Shown here piece by piece: positions 53,120-63,752 of a stretch of DNA of 64,000 nt. The position numbers were made by a program, and so were the translations under genes. The notes below the pieces were generated by a model. The model ran no database searches. It saw only the letters and a list, made by a program, of their open reading frames with translations, and was not told where the DNA came from. Source of the DNA: Agapetus fuscipes (lineage: Eukaryota > Arthropoda > Insecta > Trichoptera > Glossosomatidae); NCBI GenBank assembly GCA_951799405.1, contig OX637344.1:5890001-5954000 (forward strand). Direction: 5' to 3'. The stretch's first letter is position 1, and each line of letters begins with the position of its first letter.

Positions 53120-53581
53120 TTTTGACAATTATATTAATTTTTAAAACTGAACAATTTCAAAACTTAATTTAAATCGGATATTTAACGAACCGCTTAGAGA
53201 GAACTTACATCATTCTCGACGTTTCGTCAGTGACCTGAGTTTCAAGTCAAAGACAATGATACAATTAGTGCGGTGTGTACAGGTAACATAGTACCATCTA
53301 GTGACGTGGAATACAAACAAGATGAAAGTGGCATGTGTAACAGACCAAAACATAATTACTACCTTCGTTCGAAGGTAGGCAGTGATTTGTGACAAAGTGT
53401 TTTCAAATTCAGTTCATCCTCAGTCGTCGTGCAGAGAGGATGTTCTCCTGAAGACGTCGGCTACGTCGCTGACGAAACGCCGAGAATGATGTAAGTTCTC
53501 TCTAAGCGGTTCGTTAAATATCCGATTTAAATTAAGTTTTGAAATTGTTCAGTTTTAAAAATTAATATAATTGTCAAAATG
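53120..53581. mobile_element. Inverted repeat element with hammerhead-like motif
   Basis: Arms of about 114 bp (53120-53233 and 53467-53581) are nearly identical, with one clear mismatch, and are separated by about 233 bp. Design and the GACGAAACG core match the DNAAF4 intron element at 12421, but the arm sequence is different. Confidence 0.65.
53443..53486 (+). ncRNA. Hammerhead-ribozyme-like motif
   Basis: Stem I UUCUC, core CUGAAGA, extra C, stem II GUCGGC/GCUGAC, GAAA, then ACGC where ACGU is expected, C, stem I GAGAA. The left arm (53212-53238) retains GAAACGTC but not the full core. Confidence 0.45.
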
Positions 53582-53604
53582 ATTTATACATACCTTTCTG
53601 TATG

Positions 53605-53755
53605 AACACAGAATTTTTTCAATTGTTTTTTTCTCGGCGAGCAAACGTCAGTATTTTATAGGACTATCATCCTTCAACCAATAACAACATATTTATTTAT
53701 CTTTTTCCTAGCAACCTGCTTGGGTGACGATTATTCCTCCTTCATAAAACCTGAT
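53605..53755 (+). repeat. MITE-D copy, ends degraded
   Basis: CTCGGCGAGCAAACGTCAGT and TTTCCTAGCAACCTGCTTG. Confidence 0.65.
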
Positions 53756-53769
53756 AAAAATGCTAAAAA

Positions 53770-53970
53770 CATTTTTAAGCTACGCATATAGTACAACTTC
53801 TTGTTTTAGTCGAAGGTGTCAAGATGGTGAAAAGATACAGTTTACAGTTACAGGTCGCATGTGGCGAGTGGAACCTATTCATTTTTACATGCAAGGAACC
53901 GGCCTTACGACAACCACTTCAGTTGAAGTGGGAGTTTTTCAACTCCCGGGGGATGACTCTAACCTGTATG
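53770..53970 (-). repeat. SINE-A 3' part with insertion
   Basis: - strand CACTTCAACTGAAGTGGTTG, GGCCGGTTCCTTGCATG, CGCCACATGCGACCTGTAAC; an extra 30 bases split the CCTTCG/AGAAG region. Confidence 0.65.
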
Positions 53971-54435
53971 AGTAGTGCAATTAAGCATTGTAATAATTAA
54001 AAAAATATTGTTTTGTTACCAACAAATTTACATTTCAACCAAAAAATAAACTTAAAATGAACAAAGAAAAATAAACAACATGGTTTTGCAGCAAAAAAAA
54101 ATGACAAAATCTAAATTGTCAATCGCCATCGAGACCTGTTAAAGTCCTTTCGGTACATATTTTTTATTTTGACTGTCCTTTGGCTGCGATCTCGACCCAA
54201 ATAAATCAAACCATTTTATGTTCCCAGCCTTTGAGGCGTGTCTGTCACAATTTGCCGGCCATTAGGGGAATGCCTTGTAAGCCATTATATCGACACCTTT
54301 TGTTGTTATAGCTGTCGGGATCGAACCCGTGTTCTCTGGGATGTAGGTACCTAAGCGAGTTCGGCCTTGGGAACGCGCGGGTTTCGGGGACGCATATGAG
54401 TTGGAGTTTGGACATATGCTCGGTCACTTATTCAC
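53971..54435. other. No gene; tRNA-like scrap at 54305-54360
   Basis: - strand CGGGTTCGATCCCGACAGC is a B-box-like word, probably another SINE head. Confidence 0.4.
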
Positions 54436-54668
54436 TATAATCTAAGTTGTAAAGATACATTGACATTTCAGGCTCATTTTTATTGTATTCTCACAAGCTG
54501 GTAAATTTAGGTCTGCGCTTACACAGCTGCGTGTGTACTAAAAAAACAAACTTGAAATGAACGTAAACATTGTAACTCCTGCCGCTTTTCCCTGAAAACC
54601 GGTGTCTTATTGTCAAAAGTGAACCAAGCAGCATGGTGAGTTCAGCTTCATACCAACTTTTTAGTAAA
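54436..54668 (-). repeat. R1 repeat
   Basis: - strand from TACTAAAAAGTTGGTATGAA to the ACTTAGATTATAGTGAATA end. Confidence 0.78.
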
Positions 54669-54699
54669 GTAGCCCAACGGTCTCTCAAGAGCTTTGTAC

Positions 54700-54830
54700 T
54701 TCCAGGATTTGAAGCGGCTAATGGATGTCTCTTCCTATTCGCAGCTCAAGAAGATGGCAACCTTCAGGGGCTACTTCAACAAGGCACTGCCTTTAGTAGA
54801 TGTTGATGAAATGTTAATCCACTTTTGCAA
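54700..54830 (+). pseudogene. Possible exon-like or LINE fragment
   Basis: After CTTTGTACTTCCAG a GC-richer frame reads DLKRLMDVSSYSQLKKMATF then RGYFNKALPLVDVDEM. Helical and protein-like, but unrecognised; it may be an orphan exon or the LINE relic that follows. Confidence 0.3.
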
Positions 54831-54899
54831 CTTAGATTATTGATTATAGATATCTTGACTTTATAAGGTGAATGGAATATCCAGAGTCATAATAAAAGA

Positions 54900-55010
54900 A
54901 GAGCTTGTATGAAGAAGGTTATGACTCTGGAGGAAATGAAAGAAGTATGTAAGGATAGAAAGAAATGGCGGTTGATCTGTGATGTTGGCGGCTGGGGTTT
55001 GGTAAAGTAA
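54900..55010 (+). pseudogene. LINE-2 C-terminal relic
   Basis: MKKVMTLEEMKEVCKDRKKW then RLICDVGGWGLVK and TAA. Same peptide family as the inverted relics at 28130, 58285 and 63890. Confidence 0.6.
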
Positions 55011-55094
55011 AATTGGTTTTATGATTTAGTTTTTTTATGTCCATGTATACTTATATTGTTATTTATTGATTTAAAAAAAGTGTAATTTGTCATG

Positions 55095-55365
55095 TATGTT
55101 CCTTGACTTATAGGTTGTTATGCGGCTCACCACCCATACTGTAAAAAATTGGTTCACTTTGCCAATGTCACCCCTGTTTCAGGGAAGGACGGCAAGAGTT
55201 GCAAGGCTGATGTTCATTTGAGATTGGATTTTTATATTGTAGGTCCACATGCGGCATGTGTTAGCGCGAAATGATACATATCTGCTTGTGGGAATGCATT
55301 TAATATAAATCTTAAATGATATATATCTTTGCAGCTTAGATTAGATTAGATTAGATTAGATAAGG
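55095..55365 (+). repeat. R1 repeat, full length, young-looking
   Basis: TGTTCCTTGACTTATAGGTTG to TTAGATTAGATTAGATTAGA. Even the flanking GTAATTTGTCATGTATG is shared with 9020 and, inverted, 38510. Confidence 0.9.
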
Positions 55366-55668
55366 TGGTATTTCAAACAAAATCAAAATACCTCATCCTT
55401 CATTAGAAATGAGAACCAGACCGTAGGGTCAGTTGCAGATGGGAACCAAGTGAATTGGTCGGAGTACCTGTGAAAATAAACAGGTTCCTTACGCTATATA
55501 TGTATAACTCATTCGATCTACGCTAGAAGTTGCACTATATGCTGCGTTTTTATGTATATTTTTTTAGAATTCGGGATAGTCTTTTAACAGATTGTGAAAA
55601 GGAAGTCATCGTTTCCCAGTCATCTGGTTTTCGGTATCTCCAACCATGCAGTCTTACCATCTTACGTT

Positions 55669-55775
55669 TAAACTCAATCATAGCGTTTTAGCAAGATTAT
55701 CTAGAGATGAAAACGCCCGCTAGAGGCGCTAGTTCAGTCTCAAAACATTTTGAATAAAGTGCTATGGTTGAGTTT
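55669..55775. repeat. MITE-E, best copy
   Basis: Left end AAACTCAATCATAGCGTTTT, right end GCTATGGTTGAGTTT: inverted repeats of about 15-20 bp. Interior has CCGCTAGAGGCGCTAG. Confidence 0.8.
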
Positions 55776-55804
55776 TGATTTGAAGTTGTATGTATGCTCG
55801 GGGT

Positions 55805-56295
55805 GCTGATCTAACGGTGACAGGATAGAACAGCACAGTGACAAAACGACACATGACAGAACAACACATGACAGAACATCAAAATTACAGTACATCACAA
55901 TGACAGTACATCACAAGGCAAAACATCGCATACCATAAACGGCAAATGAACCGGTTTTGTTTTGTGATGTTTTGTCATTGTGATGATTTGTCATGTGATG
56001 TACTCTCATTATGATGTTCTGTCATGTGTCTTTCTGGCATGTGTCGTTATGTCATGTGCCGTTATGTCACTGTCGTTCTGTCATGAGTCGTTCTGGCATG
56101 TGTCGTTATATCATGTGCCGTTATGTCACTGTCGTTCTGTCATGAGTCGTTCTGGCATGCGTCGTTATGTCATGTGCCGTTATGTCACTGTCGTTCTGTC
56201 ATGAGTCGTTCTGGCATGTGTTGTTATATCATGTGTCGATCTGAGTCGTGATGTCATATGTCGTTTTGTCACTGTGTTGTTTTATCATGGAACCG
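55805..56295. repeat. Foldback array of TGACAnAAC / GTTnTGTCA words
   Basis: Left part: ACGACACATGACAGAACAAC units. Right part: the complement as GTCATGTGTCGTTATGTCAT units, including three head-to-tail copies of a 60-bp unit (about 56010-56240). GATCTAACG flanks both sides (55811 and 56298). No coding content. Confidence 0.8.
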
Positions 56296-56690
56296 ATCTA
56301 ACGACCGACCGCGACGATCTTTAGTATAGCGTGATCGGCAACTTACGATCCCCTATCGAAACATTTACGACACCGAAGCTTCCAGAACACTCCGGCGTGT
56401 TTGGAAATGCATAAATTCTGATCCGCGGCTACACAGACTCGTGTTTAATTTGGATCTCTGAATTATGACATCAGATGGTTTGATTTTCTTCTCTTACGAA
56501 ATCCCTAAAAGTTTTATTCATAGATGTAAACTAGAAATAAGACGTTAACATGCAGATTCCCTATTTCTTAACTTATTTCTTATGATTCGTGTGATTTTTA
56601 ATACATTTTCCTTATATAATATATGGTTCGATAACACCCCAAGGTTTACCAACTTACAGCCACTCCTTGGTTTGTAATTTGGTATTAGGA
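56296..56690. other. No feature seen
   Basis: No recognised repeat or frame beyond the array boundary. Confidence 0.4.
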
Positions 56691-56691
56691 T

Positions 56692-57045
56692 AACCACCTA
56701 TATTGTACAATAATGTTCACTTAATGAAGGAGAGTATCTTTCCGGGATCTTTTGCCGTGGTCTGTAGGAGCTGGAGCTTTCAGACGTTTCGCCCATCTCT
56801 GCGATGGGCTTCTTTCCATCCAAGTCCGTCCGAAAGCTCCAGCTCCCACAGACCACGACAACAGATCCTGGAAAGCAACTCTCCTGCATCATCAGCTGGT
56901 CGTATAAACGTTCGCTTTCACAGTTTCAGGGAGGGTCAGCCAGAGTTGCAGAGTTATTGTTTATTTTGGTTTGTAAGTGCTCATACAGCATATTTAAGCG
57001 AAAATTTACGTGTGATAGTGAAAGTTCATTAAATACGAATTATAG
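56692..57045 (+). repeat. R1 repeat split by an inverted-repeat insertion
   Basis: R1 start (TTAGGATAACCACCTATATT) and continuation (TTTCAGGGAGGGTCAGCCAG) are separated by an insert at about 56726-56920. Confidence 0.6.
56741..56875. repeat. Inverted repeat inside R1
   Basis: GATCTTTTGCCGTGGTCTGT...AGGAGCTGGAGCTTTC is mirrored by GAAAGCTCCAGCTCCCACAG...CAACAGATC. Between them, GTTTCGCCCATCTCTGCGAT is the complement of a GCCCATC/GATGGGC-GAAAC hairpin like the hammerhead stem II, but the CUGANGA core is not intact. Confidence 0.6.
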
Positions 57046-57800
57046 TAGGGAACCAAGTTTGCACTAAAATCTTGAACCACGGGTCTCACTATTTTAAGTA
57101 ATATGTAACTAGGGAGTAGGCCCGTTATTTTGAAGGTACATATTGTTAAATATATCAGGAATTTTTCTACCCTTTAATTTAATATGAAGCCGAGTAGCAC
57201 TGAAAATTACTCAATTTAAGGCTGATCTAATTTGTTAGTTCTTTGTTTGTAGGTATGAATCTATCATTCCTCCCCTCAAAGAATACGGATTAAAAATTAA
57301 TGCAGTACACAAAAAATAAAGGAATATGGGGTAGCAGTTGCATGATTATTTCCGAATTCCGTAGGTTATTTCAATCCATCTAAAACAATCTTAACCACTC
57401 TGATGATGGCCGGACATTAAAATGAGCTCGGTCTCCTCAAGCATAACATCATTTGAGTATATGATTCTTTGTATTTTCATGCCACATTTTTATTTCTTGT
57501 ATCGGACCCTTTGTGTAGCATAGAGCAGTATCGTAGCTGTAGGTAGCTATTGATGTAGCTATTGATGTAGCACTGATGTGTCATAAACAGTCATATTTAG
57601 GTACGAGCACGTACGAACTACCGACATTCAGAAGATAATGTGGGAATACTTTTGCTACACGATGGTTGATACAAAAAAGGCATTTAGTATCATAGTGGTC
57701 AAACTGAAAAACAACTTTTTTTTTAAATACTTTATTTAGTTTAAGGATTTAAATAAAACACTGTTTTATATTTTCACTTTTGCAATTATTTATTCTTTAA
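57046..57800. other. No gene recognised
   Basis: AT-rich; TAGCTATTGATGTAGC words near 57545 are a short local repeat. Confidence 0.4.
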
Positions 57801-57843
57801 TTTTACTAACGTTTTCGATCTTAGATCATCGTCAGGTATAAAT
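57801..57843 (-). ncRNA. Hammerhead-ribozyme-like motif
   Basis: - strand: stem I UUUAUAC, core CUGACGA, extra U, stem II GAUC/GAUC closed by UAA, GAAA, stem III AACGUU, A, stem I GUAAAA. A partial second CAGGTATA follows at 57862. Confidence 0.55.
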
Positions 57844-58284
57844 TGAGGTATAAATTGATTCATCAGGTATATATTTTATTTATTTATTTACACTACTTTT
57901 GTTCCAGTGAAATAATTTTTCCTCGGATATAATATCTTCATGGGTAAAAAAATAAATAAACCGTAAGCAGTTAATTTTTCTTTACTCCCATTTAGTAATT
58001 TTGCCAATACAAAAGTACAATACCAAATACATACATATTTCTACAGCCCGTTGTGTAATGGCCATTACGCAACGGATAGCCGATGTACTTCGGCGTCTGC
58101 GCAATGTCAACCATACAATACGTTTTCATAACTTTTTGACAATCGCCATCTTTACTCCTCGTCCAAATGTACCTACTGTAACCTTCTTTTACATTCTCTT
58201 TGTATATCCCATTCTTTCACAATTTCACCAATCCGATCCAACCATACTTTTGTCGGTCAATAAATACATATATGTAAAAAAATA
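57844..58284. other. No gene recognised
   Basis: An open + frame from 58001 is AT-rich with no resemblance to a known family, and overlaps the LINE-2 relic. Confidence 0.4.
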
Positions 58285-58405
58285 CTGTACTGTACTGTAT
58301 CCTGCCGCCGTTCCACTAGGGGTGGCCGGTACCTCCGCAGATGCGCCTCCACTTTTTTTTGTCCTTACAAACCACTTTCATTTCCTCAATATTCATCACC
58401 TTTTT
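58285..58405 (-). pseudogene. LINE-2 C-terminal relic
   Basis: - strand: KKVMNIEEMKVVCKDKKKW then RRICGGTGHP and a stop. Confidence 0.62.
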
Positions 58406-59265
58406 CATAAAAATACATTTTACGAAAATGAGCCACAATAAAAGCGAAAACAACGATACGGGAGAAAATTCCAAAAGTAAAACAATACTTTAGTATCTAT
58501 TTGTATGGTTAGTCATCCTTTACAATAAATAAACAGGTCCTGTTTTGAGTTGCATATCCTACTAATATTTTCCTAGAAAAACAACTGTAGCTTTTTCTGT
58601 CCATATTTCTGAGATTGTGGCTACCTTCCAATTCCACCCCTTAGCAGTTACCTCATGTGTTTCCCTCCCTTCTGATATGTCTGTAATAATGGGGATATCA
58701 TTCCTGGGAGGGCTGGACGGAAATTATCTCTCGCGATTGGAATCTCAAACGTCCCATGCTTACAACAACTTTCATGTTGCAAAATGGCTGACGGGAAAAC
58801 GTCAAGAAAAGGCGCGGAGAAAAAATAAATATGGCTACTAAAAATAAATGTGATACTTGTACAATACGGTCAATACTTTGTTATTCGAAAAAAGATGACA
58901 GACCTCTTGTTTAACGAGGTGTTTTTTAACGAGGTACCTATCTAATATTATAGATTGAAATGTAAATATGTAGAGGTATGTTCCCTATGGGCTATGGACT
59001 TTTACAACGCTCAATTAACGTGTGCTAAAATTACAGGAAACATGTAAATTACAGTCGGAATGGTTCCTGAGAAGTACGATGCCAATCGAGCTACAATTTT
59101 TTTGCATTAAAAATGCATGAAAAATTCCGAAAACGGCTAAACAGTGTTTTTTTTTTGTTTTTCAGGAAATTTGTAGATTTCACTCCAAATGGACCTTTGA
59201 TGTCGATTGAATAACCAACAATAAAATCATCCCTATAATTGTGTAAGGTTGGAAAATAAAAATTG
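58406..59265. other. No gene recognised
   Basis: 58600-58850 has mixed composition; no convincing frame or repeat. Confidence 0.4.
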
Positions 59266-59267
59266 TA

Positions 59268-59518
59268 CATCTATAATCCAAGTTGCAAAGATATATTGCA
59301 TTAAGGGTTTATATTGAATGCATTTCCACAAGCAGACATGTATAAGTTTGCACTTACACCACGCCACATGTGGACTTACAATATAAAAAACCCATCGCAA
59401 ATGAACATAAGCCCTGCAACTCTTTCCGACCTTTCCTGAAACACGGGTGACATTGGAAAAATTAATCATTTTGTACAGTATGTGTGGTCAGCCTCATACC
59501 AACCTATAAGTCAAGGAA
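59268..59518 (-). repeat. R1 repeat, near full length
   Basis: - strand TTCCTTGACTTATAGGTTGG to CAACTTGGATTATAGATG. Confidence 0.85.
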
Positions 59519-59564
59519 TCGAATCAAATCAAATCGAACAAGAACTCAAATTTGTGTTATTGGA

Positions 59565-59760
59565 ATCGCAAGTTTGATCCCCGCCAGCACCGTGTCGGCA
59601 GTAACTTTGACCCCCTAGTTCAAAAGGTGACATTGGGTATTTGTTAATAAATAATTAATTTAAATATTAAATAATTAATTTTTAATTGATAATGTTAATA
59701 CTTATTTCTGGCCAGAAAAAATAAGTTGGTGAATTGCATTCCTCTTCACAAATCTATTTT
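59565..59760 (+). mobile_element. SINE-C copy
   Basis: CAAGTTTGATCCCCGCCAGC, AACTTTGACCCCCTAGTTCA and TTGGTGAATTGCATTCCTCT, with an AT insertion in the middle. Matches 34695-34930. Confidence 0.6.
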
Positions 59761-60042
59761 TACAGTAAATTAAAAAAACCTCAGATTACCCTTAGTGGAA
59801 TGGTGACAGAGTAACAGTCAAGGAAATGAGTTGTAACCTCCTGCAGTGTGGAACAACAAAAATAAGATCCACATAACGACTCATTTAGAGCTCTTGTAAT
59901 TTATTTAATTGGTTATTTATGTTGTAGTCTCTCCCGCCTTTTTCCTGTTTCACAATCAAACTTAGCTCAACTCTGAATTACCCACGAGCATTCCTGCTCT
60001 GAAAAAATAAGGATAAGATAAAAAAATACCTTTAGTTGCGCC

Positions 60043-60444
60043 TATTATACCAACAGTAACATAGGTCAAATATTATTCAACAATAAGGATAAGATTGAAC
60101 GTATGGATGGTGGAGGTGTATATCGATTATCTTGTAATGACTGCAATTCCGTATATGTTGGACAAACTTCCAGATCTATAAATGTAAGGTTGAAAGAACA
60201 TAAGAGGGCTTTTAGGGGTTTGTCTGGTTATTCGGAGATGGCGGACCACTGTATCGAAAATTACCACTCGTTCAATAATGACGGTGTCAGGGTTCTCCAT
60301 TCCGGATGCAAGGGCAGACAACTAATTGCCCTAGAAACTTTAGAAATCCACAAACATAAAAATTCTAATTCTTACAATTTGGTCAATGTCCAAATTCCTG
60401 CTGCCTCACCTTTGTTATTAACTAATTGTGCTTCTTTATCGTGA
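60043..60444 (+). pseudogene. GIY-YIG endonuclease fragment of a Penelope-like element
   Basis: Encodes NNKDKIERMDGGGVYRLSC, then VYVGQTSRSINVRLKEHK (the GVY...YVG core with catalytic Arg), MADHCIENYHSF, and GCKGRQLIALETLEIHKHK with the catalytic Glu region. This is the C-terminal nuclease of Penelope-type retroelements. Upstream RT sequence is absent. The frame is open to TGA at 60444, so the fragment is fairly young but cannot act alone. Confidence 0.85.
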
Positions 60445-60722
60445 CTTATTAATTTGATTTCTCTACGGTTTTTGTTTTGTCAATTTTTTAATATTGTAAT
60501 TAAAATATGTGTCATCTCATTATTGTACCTATTTCTCATAAATTATTATTTTTATTTAGATTTCTCTATGGTTTGTTGTTTTGTCAATTTGTTATATCAT
60601 TATATAATATTGTAATTATATTATGTGTCATTTCCTTATTGTACCTATTTGTCGTACCTAAATCATTATTTTTATTTTATTTCTCTATGGTGTTTGTCTT
60701 GTCAATTTTTGTAATTTAGTAT

Positions 60723-60762
60723 CCTCTTGATAATGACGTAAATAAGTCGAAAGTACTTGAGG
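60723..60762 (+). other. Penelope 3' hairpin (CCTC...GAGG)
   Basis: CCTC, TTGATAAT, GAC...GTC, GAAA, GTACTT, GAGG. Layout parallels the hammerhead-like motifs (outer stem CCUC/GAGG, inner stem GAC/GUC, GAAA), but the core reads CUUGAUAA. The same sequence occurs at 2653-2692, so it is the family sequence rather than a local mutation. Confidence 0.55.
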
Positions 60763-60892
60763 TTGAAATAAATACTCAATTTGTGAAAATAAAACTCTGT
60801 GTTTTTTATAATTATTTATAAAAATGAATTTTCACTGTGTGAATACACAAACTTTAAAAAGTCTAAAAAATAAGGAATTAAAAAAAATGTCT

Positions 60893-61076
60893 TGAATGAG
60901 GTCCGCGCATTGATTGACATAGACAATATAGTTACGCTACCCGGACGGGTTGCTAGGGAAAAGGCCAAGAGACAATTTGTAATTAGTTGCTTAGGACGAC
61001 AGTCGACCAGACTGACGTTTGATCGACGAGAAAAAAGTTTCAAATTTAAAAATATTCCGAGTCCATTGATGATGAA
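60893..61076 (-). repeat. MITE-D copy
   Basis: AATGAGGTCCGCGCATTG start, GACGGGTTGCTAGGGAAAAG, GACGTTTGATCGACGAG and ATTCCGAGTCCATTGATG end. Confidence 0.8.
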
Positions 61077-61084
61077 AAAGGCAC

Positions 61085-61175
61085 GAGGATTGAAAAATGG
61101 TTCACCTTTGCCAATGCCACTCTTGTTTCAGGGCAAAACGGCAGGTCAGGTGCACGGTTCATCTTTATTTGGTTA
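61085..61175 (+). repeat. R1 repeat, 5' part only
   Basis: ATGGTTCACCTTTGCCAATG, CACTCTTGTTTCAGGGCAAAA; abuts the MITE-D right end. Confidence 0.6.
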
Positions 61176-61289
61176 ATTTAAAAAAACACTAAGTACCGTA
61201 GTGGTCTAATTGAGAACAAAATGGTTAAAGTGTTTGAAAGGTTTTTCCTTCCTTCTTCCTCAGCGTTTCTCAGTTCACTCCTGGACGTA

Positions 61290-61645
61290 GTCCAATCCCC
61301 TCCATCTCTGTCTATGAGCTGCAGTTCTCTTGACGTCGTCCAGCCACCTCAGTTGGGGTCTCCCCGCTTCCCGCTTGGACATCATGGGCCGCCACTGGAC
61401 GATCCTTTATTCCATGGTCCTGCCCTGCGACGTGACCAGCCCAGCGCCACTTTAAGCAGACCACTCGCTTTATGACATCACTGACACCAGTGTGTCTACG
61501 GATCTCCTGCTTTGGAACCCTGTCTCTGAGACTATTTCCCAGCATCCTTCTTTCAATAGCTCTTTGACACGTCCTATATTGAGTGAGCCCTTTTGCTTCC
61601 AAGCCATAGTTAGATACTGAGAGTCCGATTTGCAAAAGTCAACAT
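61290..61645 (-). pseudogene. LINE ORF2 C-terminal relic
   Basis: - strand encodes CQRAIERRMLGNSLRDRVP, KQEIRRHTGVSDVIKRV and KWRWAGHVAGQDHG, the ERRMLGISLRDR...RWAGHVAR signature of a common LINE ORF2 C-terminus. A frame change near 61540 breaks it. Confidence 0.75.
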
Positions 61646-62470
61646 ATATGTTTGTGTACGTGCAATAAATACTCGTATTGTACTTCAATTCACTCGAAAG
61701 CAACACTGAAATGATCACCCAAGTTTTTTTTCTTTTTTTTCCCTTTGCAAAGGTTTTCTTCAACAACTAAATAATTGTAACGGCGCATTTATTTTTGTTC
61801 ACATTAATTGCCCAGCCATTATTTAATAGCTAGGTGTGGATGCGTTTAACGAGATCCGCTTCTGTCCGTCCCACGCATCGAACCCAACGTCCCGAAATAA
61901 AGAGTTGGCACACTGACAGCTCGGCCGCAAGACGCAAAACCACCAACAACAAACGATAGACACAATACTCTTAAAGTCATCGCGTCATCAACTCAAAATG
62001 ATGACAACTGATGGATGTTTTAACAGTTTTTCATGAATTTCTCAAAGGAATGTTCACCGCTTCGGTAGCAAAATTAAGCTCCATTCACACAGAACTGCCT
62101 CATTTGCAATACGTAAGCAGCATCACCCTATCACGCTATGTTTATGGATTTAAGGTTGAACCAAAATAAAACCAAAAACGGACAAAGGTGGAATACCGCC
62201 TTCTTCATGTAATTATACAGGGTAAGATTGAGAGGAGAAGATCTCAGGGACGCCGTAGGACATTGTGGCTAAAAAACCTGCGGCAATGGTTCAACCTAAG
62301 CGACAGCATCCAAGGTCAAAATAGCCTTGATAAACGTCGATCTTCGATAGAAGAAGAGAGGCTGGTTTCTGCTCCGTTTTCTACCGATCGTAGTGTGCAA
62401 TCTCTTTCGGTGAGCACTTTTGGGACAATTCCTTTACACAGATAAAGGAGCTGGTTAAATACTGCAGTTA
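61646..62470. other. No gene; tRNA-like scrap near 61855-61930
   Basis: - strand GCTGTCAGTGTGCCAACTC and GGGTTCGATGCGTGGG are A/B-box-like, perhaps another SINE head. The rest is unclassified. Confidence 0.4.
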
Positions 62471-62477
62471 AAGTAGA

Positions 62478-62636
62478 TTTCATGTGAAGCCTGAGTAAGC
62501 AATGACATTATTTTATTTTGGGTTTAAAATAAGCACAGAAACGGGAAATCCTTTCAGACGCCTTCTCTGGGGATCGAGCCATAGCCAATGATAGAATGCA
62601 AGACGTATTCTACCAACTGAGCCAACGACTGGACTA
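62478..62636 (-). mobile_element. SINE-A head and body
   Basis: - strand: TTGGCTCAGTTGGTAGAATA, CTCGATCCCCAGAGAAGGC, AATGTCATTGCTTACTCAGG. Confidence 0.75.
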
Positions 62637-62639
62637 TTA

Positions 62640-63335
62640 AACTACCTTCTAAATGGATATTCAGCCTTTTTTTTCAATTACTAACATTTTATGCTACAAA
62701 TTGAATCTTAAAATTTCTGGATGCCGTGTTATTTTTAATTTTCAACACTGCATCCCTAAAAAGAGTAAAAAAACTTTGACAATAATAATTGGCAGCCACC
62801 TTTTCAGGTAACAAAAACGAAATTTCAATGGGATCATACACCATATAATTAGTACTGTTGTTAGATTGAAAAACGGGCCTTTGAGGCGATCTGGCGATCT
62901 CGAGTTGCGAATTTTACACCGTGCAGAAGAGCGTTTCGCACTTTAATCGCGAGCCGTAAATTGGGTGGATTGATTGCAAATTTAATAGTGTTGACTTGGA
63001 GTTACATTCTGGCTCGATCCATCAAAGGTCCATCGATCTTTAGACCCGTGGGGGGGGGGAGTAACGTCCAGACCTCAAAGTATACAACACGAAGTTATAA
63101 CTCAATCATGGCGTTTAAGAAAAAAATAATGAAATTTAAACTAGAGCCGCCAGTGAGCGTTTCTACTTTCGATACATTTTTTATTCCATACTTGAGCATA
63201 GAAAGGCGTTGAAAATGAACAGGAATTTTTTTTAGCCTTTTGTCAGTCAATGACCGATGGGTTTATTTGTACCTAAATAAAATTATCTTTTTTAAAATTT
63301 CATAATTTAACTTTGCCCGTACACTATGATAAACG
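62640..63335. other. No gene; MITE-E-like copy near 63090-63200
   Basis: AACTCAATCATGGCGTTTAAG and CAGTGAGCGTTTCTACTTTC match MITE-E. A GTGGGGGGGGGG run lies at 63048. Confidence 0.5.
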
Positions 63336-63337
63336 TA

Positions 63338-63470
63338 AAGGTCCACACGTGAATTGACATACTCGAAATCGTGACGCTACACGGCCGGATTTCTGGAGTC
63401 AAAGGAAACAAATATATAATGGCTGCTAGTGCTAACGACCATACTCCCATACAAGTGAGATGTTTAAAGA
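63338..63470 (-). repeat. MITE-D copy, diverged
   Basis: AAGGTCCACACGTGAATTG and CACGGCCGGATTTCTGGAGTC. Confidence 0.6.
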
Positions 63471-63752
63471 ATATAAAAAGTGTAAATATTTTGTTGTGCT
63501 GAATAGGTACATTCAGTTTGTATTTTTAGTAGAAGTTTGCGAATTATGCTATGCAGTTTTTTTAGTCAATATGTAAAAATGAATTTACTTCTCAATTTTA
63601 TTTCTGCTGCTTACGAAAGAGGTGAATACGAGTAACTGTTCCTGTGTCACCATTACGATAAAGGTAGTGAAATTTAACACCCCCTCCAAAATGCTATATT
63701 TAATAGATTAAAATAGAAATTGCTTTGTTTTAATTCACATGAGTTTATTTTT

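Larger units (their letters stand above)
60043..60800 (+). mobile_element. Penelope-like element, 3' part with GIY-YIG domain
   Basis: A GIY-YIG endonuclease region is followed by a T-rich 3' UTR with imperfect internal repeats (TTCTCTATGGTTTGTTGTTT, ATTATGTGTCATTTCCTTAT) and the CCTCTTGATAATGACGTAAA hairpin. It lacks the RT domain. A shorter copy is at 2476-2740. Confidence 0.85.

Noticed and set aside
58001..58441. 146-codon + frame
   Set aside because: Overlaps an antisense LINE-2 relic and has no coding-like composition.
60043..60444. A host GIY-YIG nuclease gene
   Set aside because: The sequence is Penelope-type, a 3' copy exists at 2476, and no start, promoter or splice sites are evident.
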